NCBI GenBank assembly: GCA_028554755.1 | Contig: JAPTOF010000028.1 | Coordinates: 3,702,501-3,766,500 of the forward strand | Length of the DNA stretch: 64,000 nt | Direction: 5' to 3' | Source: Cordia subcordata | Taxonomy: Eukaryota > Streptophyta > Magnoliopsida > Boraginales > Cordiaceae | Shown: positions 23,452 to 32,961 of the stretch, piece by piece | How positions within the stretch are numbered: position 1 is the stretch's first letter | How the letters are laid out: the number at the start of each line of letters is the position of its first letter | Notes under the pieces: model-generated | The model's database searches: none | What the model was told of the DNA's origin: nothing | The model's input: the letters and a program-made list of their open reading frames with translations, nothing else | Position numbers and translations under genes: made by a program

Positions 23452-25515
23452 TGATCACTATCTCATGGCACAAGCCTAAATAGCCCACAAGTGCACGGGT
23501 CGCATGTAGCACGGTGTGTGCAAGTACGGGGTCAAATCTATGGGGAGGCCTAAAGTGAGTAGTGTTCTAAGCTAAGTGCATCCTAAAAGCTACGTGTTAA
23601 GGTCCTAACTACAAATGCTTTTGGGGATTTTTGGTTTAAAAGGAGTTCAGAATAGATAAACCTAATCTAAAGGCAAGAAAATAAAAGATGAATGTGTGAT
23701 GGAGGAATAAAGTGATCTAAGGGGATTAAAGCGTCGAAAATGCAGGACTAAGGTGATTACATCTTATTTATGGTGATTACTACGTCTTTCTAAGGTTACT
23801 TGATGGATTACACTAAGTGCTCTATTCTAGACTTATAATTAGCCTTCTAATTGGTACCCTAAGCCTCAGTGCGGGTCTATCCCTGGGTAGCAATGCTTAG
23901 TAGTAAGGCATGGTCTTTATGACTTATGAATTAGGGCTAGCCAATAAGGTTCTAGGTGAGTGTCGATCGATCTAACCCCAACACTTAGTCCACTAATTAG
24001 TTCCTTAATCTGGCCCTAGGACGCGGTGCAATTTCGTCCCAAAGCTTCGCCCCACTTAAATCTACAGCGTGGTCCTTATGAACCTAGGGTATAGGGTAGG
24101 CTAACTAGCCTTCCTAAGTGAGCTAAGGTCAACTAAACCTATCTGGACTCTTATTGCCTGGATTTAAAGACAAAGGGGACTCAACCTATGCTAGTTACTA
24201 GTTGTGCACCATCGATCGCATCACAATAGAGGAAATTGACATTAAAGTGCGTAGCAAACACATCTAGGGTATGGCATTTGAAAATACACTGGTATATTCT
24301 ACTACTAAACACATAGACATGCTTAGATTACACCAATTTAAGCAATTGCACCCGACATGTAAGCAATGGAAGCTATTTATACTATTAAGTATGCTAGCAC
24401 ACACATAGACATGTATACAAGCATACCCACTTCATGTAATCATCAGACAAACACATAAACATGCTAGCATAATGTTTTAGAGATGGTTAATAGCATAATA
24501 GACTTCAATATACATATGCTACATCATTGAGGCATTTCAACAAACATATAGACATGCTTGTAAAATAGCCTTTGAAACCTTAAGCATAAAGTGTGTATAC
24601 ATAAATCCATCAAGTTACCCTTAATAAAAAGTAGTAATCAATCCATAAATACAAGATATAATCATCCTACATAGCTCTAATCATACATAATTAGACTTAA
24701 GATAAAAGAGAGATACCCTTTGATCTATAGCCAAGCTTTACAATCCATGAGCTATGCCTCAAATCCTAGTGTTTGATCCTCTTGGATCCTTGATTCAAAG
24801 TGTTAAATGTGTTTAGAAGTGAGTGTATGAGGTGAGTTTTTGGTGGATTTTGGGTTTAAGGAAATGGGTGCTTGATTTGGTGTTGTTCTCCCTAAAAAAT
24901 AGCTAAAAAGTGGCTTAAAAAGAGCAGTTAACGGGTCTGGCTGGGGCCCCAGCCGGTCGATCGGCTTTGGGGCTAAGTTGACTAGCCAAAATTGGCCCAG
25001 ATTCTGATCAGGCCGGTCGATCGGTCTTGACAGTAAAATGTCCATATCTTGCACGTTTTAGCTCGATTAGTGCACCATTTTTTCTATGGGTTCGTATCAC
25101 TGTGGGGGATCTCCTTGCACCCTAGAACATGTACAAAATTTTTCCAAGTCCTTTTTAGGTTGCAAGCTCTGAATTTGGCTCACGCTATGCTCGGTTTTGC
25201 CTCGGTGGCTCATTCCTTCGCCCGACCACTTCCAAATGCACTTTTCTTCATTCCTTTACGTCCAAAACACACTTGGCTTTGTTTCACACACCGAGTACCC
25301 TCAATTAAGCTCCAGTTATCTTCCCGAATCTCACCTAAAACAAGCAATAAATGCGCATTAATGTAGCATTTAAGTCTTAACTTTAACTAAGAACATGTAA
25401 ATCCTAATATGAACAAGTATGACCTAAATGCTATACTAATACACCAAATGAAGCACAAAACACATCAAAACAACTACACACTTGTAATATATAAATGCAC
25501 AAAGTGAACACATTA
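23452..25515 (-). repeat. 3' LTR of E6
   Basis: 2064 bp; plus-strand reading TGATCACTATCTCATGG to acacatta. Just outside it (25516-25555) the minus strand has a purine-rich tract ending GATTTGTGGGTGT. It holds two copies of ccggtcgatcgg (24953-24964 and 25014-25025). The open frame at 25054-24803 spans these palindromes and is not a gene. Confidence 0.75.
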
Positions 25516-27081
25516 ACACCCACAAATCTTCTCCTTTTTTGTCCCCAAGCAAGCCCAAACCTAAGTTTAAGGAATTGACTTGCTATCACAGTTGGCCTAA
25601 GAAGCATGAAGGGGGCATTCCTATTGTGGAGAGATCCTCAAGTCTCTTTGGATCCTCCCTCTCCTCATAAAGGGCCTCAAACCTCGTAGGAAGTTCCCGT
25701 GTAGCCAAACCACCACAAGCTTAGGATTCTAACTCACGCACTCGAGATGTTGAGATTTCATGCCCCTTCAACTAACATAACCTCCCCAATGTACACAAAG
25801 CCTTAAAGACAAGATAAGAGAGAATATACATAAACAATGGCTCATAAAAAGCATTACTCACATATCTACATAGAAGATAGCTTGTGCTAAGTTAGCATTG
25901 TATCACTTATGAACTTATTCAAAAAACTTTTTGGTGTCTTTGGCTTTTTTCTCTTTTTCACTTTTTTTTTTATATTTTTGCACCCTTTTGCCTTTTTCAA
26001 TTTTTTTTGAATTTTTCATGCTTTGCATTATATTCGCACAAGAAGAAAAGAAAAAGAAAGGCTTTGGCACATCAAAACGAACCAATCAAGGAAGGGCACT
26101 CATATTAACAACCTTTTTTCAACATTCTTTCCTACCAAGCTATGGGGTGGCTACAAGGGTTATTCTTAACGGCCCTCACTCCCCACAACTTCCAGGGCAT
26201 CCTTTCCAAGACTCGATTTTCAATCCACTCTATTCATTCCCCACAATGCAACTCATATTCACCAATCAATTAAATCAATCACAAAAGCCAACACTCTAAT
26301 CAACCAAGAGACAAATGACTCTACATGTATCAAAATTGAAAAATTTTCACCATTTTAAGCATATAATGCACATCTATCCTACATAAAGCATATAACGAGA
26401 AAACCAAACTCCCACACCCCCAAACTTAAACTTTGATCATTCTCAAGCTAATAGAACAATACTACTCAACAAGCAAATCAACAACACAAAGCAAGTTAGG
26501 GTGGTGGGGATGGGGTAGATACAAGGGGTTAAGTAGAGAAAGGATAGATACAACTTTGTGTTCCTTTTGAAAATTTTTTGATGCCACTGGATAATGATTC
26601 AACTACTAATCCCTGTCTCAACAATTACAAATACTCAAAGCACATGATTAGTAGCATTACCGTGCGAGCTTGCATTGGCATCATCAAATGACAAACAAAA
26701 TATATAAAGAATGGGAAATGATAGAAGTGAGGATTAACACTTGGGAGGGTGAAAAAGAAAAATAGAAAACAATTGAAAATGAAAGAACAATAATACTAAA
26801 AGAAAATAAAAGAAAAGGAAAAATAAGGAAAGCAAATGAACTATAAACATGTCTAGGATACCTCCTAGTAGCGTTGGATTTAGCGCCTTTAACCAGGTGC
26901 TAGTGTTAGAGCAATACATGTTTAAAATTGCGAAGCACAAATTGTCGGATATTCAACCATACATAGACAGTAGCAAGAAAAGGGTCATGCAATAAATGAT
27001 GGGGCAATGAATGTATAATACACCCCTTTTCAAGATCCCACCCCGAAACATCAAATAATAATGTGTGAAAGGTGTCATGCA
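25516..27081 (-). other. Conserved 3' region and tail of E6
   Basis: 25516-26447 corresponds to the E7 segment 34793-35774, with polypurine motifs at both ends (25516-25555, and 26413-26447 carrying the complement of GTTTGGGGGTGTG). The T-rich run with tgcctttttc is at 25930-26010. 26448-27081 is the tail, with the conserved block cctcctagtagcgttggattt near 26860-26885. No coding signal. Confidence 0.65.
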
Positions 27082-28891
27082 TCAATGTGAAAGATCATAC
27101 CCTACTTGCTCTCTAACTAACCACCTTATGGCTTTCTTTTCATAATCAAGGGCTAGGAACACACTCTCACTATGGGTCAAAGATAAGTCAAATGCATGCA
27201 ACATGGGAAACGTGCTTTCTAAGCCTAGAGGAAAATGTTCTAAACTAGAAGGTATAAACGTGAGCTCCAAAGAGGGAGACTTATCATAATGGGAAAGGGG
27301 AGTGTGAATGACATTTGGAGAAGAAAGGGCAAGGATGATAGATGATGAAGTACCACACTCTTCTTCTCCACAACATAAAACATGTTCAAGCCTAGGTCGT
27401 TCTAACTCCTCACGAAGGGTGGATTCGATCTTAATGGGCTCTATTCCTATCAATGAATCATCAAACATCGAAAAAGGCCCATAGATCATTCTTCCAAGCA
27501 CACCAATTTCTTTCTTATATGTCTTCTTAGAGTTGCTATTCTCCTTAACACCATGATTCTCAACTCCAAGAGACTTATCATCTAAAACCTCTGAAATTGA
27601 TGGCTTATTTTCCCTAAGGGATGGCTTTACACCTTCACTAGCTAAAGTCTCTTTAAATCCATCTATGTATTCATCGCTAGTGGGTGTCATCTCACCATCA
27701 TGCTTTTTACATGGGAAAGACACACATAGAGAGTACAATGGGGACTCAAAGGATTCCGGGTCATGGATGCATAAATGCTCAAGGGAGATATGTACCTTAG
27801 ACTCCCTAATTAAGGACTCAAAATGCAAATAAGTGCTATGATCATGAGTTTCAACCTCCAAGTGTACGGAATGTGTAGGATGAGGATAAAGAAAAGGCTC
27901 ACGTGACTCAATGGAAGTCATTGAAAGCTTAGGAGAATAGGGTACCATTTCCTCTAAAACATACCTATAAGAATCATCAAGAATCAAATTGTCATTAAGC
28001 TTATCCTCATCCTCACTACAAGATGTTATCTCTCTATCAACCTCTCTTTCTAATTGTCTCTCCGACAGATCATCATTTTCACCCCTAGTCATCTCATCGT
28101 TAGGTCTCTTCTCTATCCTGTCAACTCGTTGTAAAGGTATTTCAACATTCTCGCTCATGAGTTGCACACTCTTAACCATTCTCTTTAAGTGCTCACCTAG
28201 AGATTGGTGTCTTGCTTCAAACTCTCTAGTTCCTCTTGATTGGATCAGAGGAGAGATTGGGATTGCTCAAGCAATTGATCTAATTGCTCCAAGAATGTAG
28301 ACATAACGGAAAAGGGTTTAACCAAGTGAAAATGGTAGATATCTTGATTGGGGTCACTATAAGCACAACCATTATCGTACTCAGAGGATGGGTGGATGGG
28401 AAACGATGGTATGGGAGGTGAATTCTCGAGACATGGAGGTGAATGATAAAAAGAGTCATCCTGACCCCAGTATAAAGATGCATGATGTTGCTCTCTAGAA
28501 TCATGAAAATAGAATGAAGATGCATGCATGGGCATATGATTGCTAGGGGCATAGGGCGTAGCATACAATCGAGGATAAAGGTAGAAGGTAGGGAAAGTAC
28601 TGGAATCATGAGAACGACTTCCACATAGATTGCAATAATAAGAATATGCATCCATAGATTGCAATAATAAGAATATGAATCCCAATAGTCATGATTTCTA
28701 AATGAAGATACATGAGATGATGCATGACTATAGGGGTCATAGTTAGCACTAGCCTTAGGCAAGGAATTTTCATGGGGATAGAAAATAGTTGGATGCCCAA
28801 AACTTCCACAAATGCGACATGCCAGGGGAATACGTTCGGCTGGTAGGGAAGAGGATACAAGTGACCACCATGATGCATTAGGATCATTCAT
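27082..28891 (-). pseudogene. Knuckle/acidic ORF of E6 (frameshifted)
   Basis: The ATG at 28891 begins MNDPNASWWSLVSSS. Knuckle 1 is CRICGSFGHPTIFY (last Cys to Tyr) and knuckle 2 CNLCGSRSHDSSTF (last Cys to Phe). A 29-bp tandem duplication (about 28623-28680) shifts the frame between them. The codon that is TGA in E7 is CAA here, but a 1-bp deletion follows. The acidic part is open from 28179 to 27082 (365 codons): RQLEREVDREITSCSEDED, NLILDDSYRYVLEEMVPYSP, HDGEMTPTSDEYIDGFKET, RMIYGPFSMFDDSL, SPSLELTFVPSSLEHF, SESVFLALDYEKKA. No known enzymatic motif is visible. Confidence 0.8.
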
Positions 28892-29050
28892 GATTAATTG
28901 ACACAAGTAAACCTCTTCACAATGCTCAACAAATTTTTCTTTTTGAATTTTTGTTTTATTAATCAAAACAATAAAAACATGAAAAGAAAAGATAAAAAAA
29001 CATGTAACAAGCTAAGACACACAAAAATTAAGAAACCGAACAACCATTGC

Positions 29051-29069
29051 ATCCTTGGCAATGGCGCCA
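29051..29069 (-). promoter_or_regulatory. PBS of E6 (tRNA-Asp type)
   Basis: The minus strand reads TGGCGCCATTGCCAAGGAT, 5 bases from the LTR end. Confidence 0.8.
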
Positions 29070-29074
29070 AGAAC

Positions 29075-29475
29075 TTAATCGCTATCTTGCGGCACAAACC
29101 TAAATAGCCAGCAAGCGAACAGGTTGTGTGTAGCACAGTGTGTGTGAGTGCGGGGTCGAATCCATGGGGAGGCCTAACATAAGCAGTGTTCTAAGCTAAG
29201 TGTGTCCTAAAAGCTATGTGTTGAGGTCCTAACTACAAATGCTTTTAGGGACTTTTGGTTTTAAGGGAGTTTAGAAAAGATAAACCTAATCTAAAGGCGA
29301 GAAAATAACAAATTTATGTCTAAGGGGATTCAAGCGTCAGAATGGGTGACTAAGGTGATTACATCTTGTTTATGGTGGTTGCTACATCTTTCTAGGGTTA
29401 CTTGATGGATTACACTGAGTGCTCTAATCTAGACCCATAATTAGCCTCCTAATTGGTACCCTAAGCCTCAGTGCG
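29075..29475 (-). repeat. Truncated 5' LTR of E6
   Basis: About 400 bp of the U5 end, closely matching 23452-23870 of the 3' LTR (caaatgcttttgggga-type block, accctaagcctcagtgcgg). It ends at the junction with P. Confidence 0.75.
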
Positions 29476-30032
29476 GCTTAAAAGAAAATGACTGTTTGGT
29501 CATCTTCCCTTTGAGCAAGGTTCACATCGAGATAGATCTTCAAGATCTAATGAGCTTAGATGCCCATCCTTGACTAATCCCCGAATTCATTGTAGATTAA
29601 CAAGTCCTAAGCATAGGTGCCAAAGATAAGTATAATTGGTCAAAAAAACCTTCCATTTCTGGGAATTAAATTGTCTTATACTATATAGTGAGTTTGTAAT
29701 AGGTTTCATATTGAACAAGTTATCACGCATGCTATCGGAACAAATAACATTTCCATCTCCACTAATGTCAGATTAGAATGGAAATTAATGCTTAAATCAT
29801 CTAATATTGATTGTGAAATAGAAATAGGGTTTTTACGTAGATTCAGAACATAATAACATTATTAAAAAATGACTTCCTATTACATGCAAAATTTAAGCAT
29901 ATTCATCCCACTACAGTAGCCCATACTCTTTCTCTATTTCCCAAGCTTGGAACAAAATTTCCTTTAAAAAAATTTCTTTAACTAGCTCTTTCATCTCATG
30001 AAACTAATGCAAAGAATAGGAAATATGATTAG
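29476..30032 (-). pseudogene. P: fragment of a C1/C2-type copia pol (protease to pre-integrase)
   Basis: On the minus strand it matches C2 from about 58135 to 58680: the end of protease (actaatcatattt, ctttgcattagttt), gaaagagctagttaaag, gtatgggctact, gcttaaatttt-catgtaatagga, then the pre-integrase segment (ttatctttggcac, gatgggcatct, gctcattagatct). All frames are broken. N inserted into it at attag (30028-30032). Confidence 0.75.
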
Positions 30033-30258
30033 TGAAGAAACTTAGAAATGAATGAAAGAGAAGATTTTTTCGATTATTGTGAAATGATTACAAGGACATC
30101 TATTTATAGACATCAATTACAATGGAACCATTTGGATACTTATAACTAGCTAGCACATGTGCTTTATAACTATCTCTCCCAACTCCTAGCTGTATTGCCT
30201 AACTAACTTCTCTAGCGACAGTTCTAATACATTCTGTATTGCATCGGATATGCTAACA
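30033..30258 (-). repeat. 3' LTR of N with TATA box
   Basis: 226 bp; minus-strand reading TGTTAGCATATCCGATG to CTAAGTTTCTTCA. Directly upstream the minus strand has a purine tract TTGAAAGGGGA. The TATAAATA promoter box lies at 30108-30101 (minus). The left flank attag is the probable target duplication. Confidence 0.75.
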
Positions 30259-30480
30259 TCCCCTTTCAAGTAGAAACTGGCTGACCAGTGAAAGCTTGGA
30301 TTTTAGGTAGTGAAACTGAGCAGTTAGAAGAGACTTTGTGAAAAGGTCCGCCACTTATTCTGTAGAGGGAAGATAAGAGATCAGTAACTTCTTTGCCACC
30401 ACTACTTCTCTAACATAATGGTAATCCAATTTAATGTGTTAGACCTGCCATGGAAATCAAAATTAAAAGCCAGTGCTATT
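30259..30480 (-). pseudogene. RNase H C-terminus of N
   Basis: The minus strand reads through HYVREVVVAKKLL, SYLPSTE and LFTKSLL, the end of copia RNase H (usual pattern HFVREKV, L-ADLFTK). It is separated from the rest of the domain by E7; the last five bases, ctatt (30476-30480), are the E7 target duplication. Confidence 0.7.
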
Positions 30481-32067
30481 TGATGTGTGTCATTTGTGCA
30501 TGTTTGCATCTAGTTTTTGCATGCATATTTAAGGGTGTTTAGAGTATAATTGAGTGCACTTAGTACAAAGTTTATGCATATTTGTTAATATTTGTACATA
30601 ATGTATTTAGGTGAATAAATACTATACTAAGTGTTATATTCCATGTTTTAGGAGTGTTTTTGGAAGGGTTCTAGCTTATGCGAGGAAGAAATGAGCTAAC
30701 GGATGAAGACCGGAAGAAAAGGAATAAAGAAGAGATCATTCTGATCCAGCCGGTCGACATAGAAGAAGAGAGGTCGACCGGCCGCTCCAGAGAACAAAAG
30801 ATTTAAAGCCGGTCGAGTCCCTCAAGAAGCCAGTCGACCGACCATTCCAGAGAGCATCATGATTGAAGCTGGTCGAGCAAGAAAGAGGAGCCGGTCGACC
30901 AGCTGTGCGCTGAAGAAATCCATAAAAAGCTCGTTTCAGCTCATTTTCAAGGGAGGAACTTTTATTTCTTAAATCCTAATAAACCCTAACCCTTTGCCCA
31001 CTTCACAAAACACCCTAAACCACCATCTAAACCCCACACCAAGCTACGATTGAAGCATTAAACAAAGATTTGAAGGATTTGTACGGATTTGGAAGCAAGA
31101 ATTTAGGAAAGTTCTTCTTGTTCTTTCTCTATTTCTTGTAAATATGTTGCTAGATTAGACTAGATTTAGGGTTAATTGTTGCTGTATATTAGATTAGGGC
31201 TTTGAATAATGGATTTGTGTAGATCTTTGGCTCTTAATACATGTTTATTTACATAAATTTATGGCGTGATTCAATATGTCTATGTATTGGAAATCAAACA
31301 TGTCTATGTGTTTGTTAAAATGCCTAAGTGAATATGCTTGTGTTATTTGTGCTTAAAATGCTCTTATCTACTTATTTGGGTGATGTGATTGTGTTTAATC
31401 TCATGGCTTTGCTTAATAGAGTAGGCTTTAGCTTTAAATCCAGCTAATAGGTTACATGCTATGCTTAGTCGAGTTTAGGTGCTAGTCCTTAGCTTCAAAT
31501 CCAGCCAAGCGGATAAGTTAACCTAGACTAGAGTATGCCTCACCCACGTTAGTGTTGGTTAATTGAGCCTTAATGTCACGTAATGTTTAGGTGCTAGTCC
31601 TTGGCTTTAAATCCAGCCAAGAGGATAAGTTCTAAGCACGGATTGCATAGGCTAGGAGGGATTGGCCCTTAGCTTTAAATCCAACTAACGGGTTAAACCA
31701 CTAGTATTGGTTAGGAGAACCCCCGATCAACACAATGGCAATAGAAGTCCCGAGCCTTAGATAGACATCATCTGTTATCATAGCCCAAGTCTTGTTGCAA
31801 TGCAATCGCCCTAGGTCCCCCTCTTCTTTATTAGTGTTTCCTTCCTTAGTTTGGCTCCTTTAAGTTCCTCCATAGATTAGTTTTCCGAGCTCCCTTCCAT
31901 CCCAAAGTAAGTACACATACGCACGTGGCTAGTTTAAGGCACCCGAGCACATAGAGACTAAACTAATGTAGCCTCCCTGTGGATTCGACCCCGCACTTGC
32001 ACACACTGTACTACACACGTCCCGTGCACTTACGGGCTATTTAGGCTTGTGCTCAAATAGCATGTCA
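30481..32067 (+). repeat. 5' LTR of E7
   Basis: 1587 bp, TGATGTGTGTCA to AAATAGCATGTCA. It includes a CCGGTCGACC palindrome array (30748-30905), a telobox AAACCCTAA (30981-30989) and four 20-nt imperfect palindromes (31428-31688). The U5 end carries short inverted repeats: CCCGT/ACGGG near 32020-32036 and CTATTT/AAATAG at 32037-32060. No coding function. Confidence 0.9.
31428..31688 (+). other. Array of four 20-nt hairpin-forming palindromes in the E7 LTR
   Basis: Units at 31428-31447, 31489-31508, 31601-31620 and 31669-31688. The first is TTAGCTTTAAATCCAGCTAA and the third TTGGCTTTAAATCCAGCCAA. Each can form a 6-bp stem around an 8-nt loop (TTAAATCC). The A-U pair at stem position 3 of the first is a G-C pair in the third. 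Units 2 and 4 each have one mismatch. The array recurs in the 3' LTR from 36673 and in the other LTRs of the group. Confidence 0.6.
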
Positions 32068-32073
32068 AGTTTT

Positions 32074-32090
32074 TGGCACCGTTGCCGGGA
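32074..32090 (+). promoter_or_regulatory. PBS of E7 (tRNA-Asp type)
   Basis: TGGCACCGTTGCCGGGA, six bases after the LTR end. A short A-rich leader of about 190 bp separates it from the ORF1 ATG. Confidence 0.9.
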
Positions 32091-32280
32091 GGCACGGTAT
32101 TGGTTCTTTCTGTGCTTTTGTGTTTTGCGATTGGTTGCTTGCGTGTGCACTATCTTTATTGCTTTCCATCTTTTGAAAAAAAAAATTAGAAAAAAAATTT
32201 TCTCTTGAAAAAAAAATATTTCAAAAAAAAAAATTAAAAAAAATTGACTGTGAAGGGGTTTTACTTGTGATTCATTGAAT

Positions 32281-32928
32281 ATGACTGATCCTAATACTTC
32301 TTGGTGGTCACTTGTATCCTCTTCCCCACCACCCGAACGTGTCCCTTATGCATGTCGCTTGTGTGGAAGTTTCATGCATCTTACTGTTTTCTGTCCCTAC
32401 GAGAAATCTCTACCTAGGGCTAGTGCTACTAATGACCCCTATAGTCATGCAACATCTCATGCATTTTCATTTAGTAATCATGACTATAGGGATGCATATT
32501 CTTGTTATTGCAATCATTGTGGAAGCCGTGCTTGCTTTTCTAGTGCTTGTCCCACCTTCCACCCCTATCCCCGATTGCATGCAATGCCCTATGCCTCTAG
32601 CAATCATATGCCCATGCATGCATCTACATCTAGCTATCATGATTCTAGGGAGCAACATCATGCATTTTCACAATGGGGTCAAGATGACTCTTTATTCCAT
32701 TCACCTTCTAGTTTCGATTGTCCACCTCCAACACCTTCTTTTTCCACCCATTCCTCTCCCGAGTTTTTTGATGGTTATGTGCAAAATGATTTTCAACATG
32801 ACTACCCTTTTCACTCGGTTGAACCCTCTTCCGTTATGTCTACACTCTCGAAGCAATTAGATCAAATGCTTGAGCAATCCCAATCTCTCCTCCAATCTAA
32901 TCAAGAGGAACTAGAAAGTTTTAAGTGA
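32281..32928 (+). CDS. ORF1: double CCHC zinc-knuckle protein without a capsid domain
   Basis: 215 codons, from the ATG conserved in E5 and E6 (MTDPNTSWWSLVSSS) to TGA at 32926. Knuckle 1 at residues 25-38 is CRLCGSFMHLTVFC, a perfect CX2CX4HX4C. Knuckle 2 at residues 77-90 is CNHCGSRACFSSAC, where Cys replaces His; E5 keeps His at this place. Between and after them the chain is rich in His, Ser, Tyr and Pro (PYSHATSHAFSFSNHDYRD, FHPYPRLHAMPY). The last 30 residues (STLSKQLDQMLEQSQSLL) look like a coiled coil. Such knuckles bind RNA in retroelement nucleocapsids; here no capsid domain precedes them. In E3 and E6 the next part follows in frame, so the stop is probably secondary. Function is inferred from the knuckles only. 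Confidence 0.75.
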   Translation: MTDPNTSWWSLVSSSPPPERVPYACRLCGSFMHLTVFCPYEKSLPRASATNDPYSHATSHAFSFSNHDYRDAYSCYCNHCGSRACFSSACPTFHPYPRLHAMPYASSNHMPMHASTSSYHDSREQHHAFSQWGQDDSLFHSPSSFDCPPPTPSFSTHSSPEFFDGYVQNDFQHDYPFHSVEPSSVMSTLSKQLDQMLEQSQSLLQSNQEELESFK

Positions 32929-32961
32929 GAATCCAAATCTCTAGGAGAGTGCTTGAAGAGA

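Larger units (their letters stand above)
23452..29475 (-). mobile_element. E6: non-autonomous LTR element, 5' LTR truncated
   Basis: Minus-strand order: 5' LTR remnant (29475-29075), PBS, knuckle/acidic ORF (28891-27082), tail, conserved 3' region with both polypurine motifs, and 3' LTR (25515-23452). It is the second-best copy of the E7 family. The right side is lost where copia scrap P begins at 29476. Confidence 0.8.

Noticed and set aside
29476..30032. Thought to be unique host DNA beside N
   Set aside because: On the minus strand it lines up with the protease to pre-integrase part of C2, so it is copia scrap.
32312..32860. 182-codon frame overlapping ORF1 in another frame
   Set aside because: Shadow of ORF1. 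The CCHC pattern and the conserved start lie in the other frame; the shadow gives only hydrophobic low-complexity sequence.
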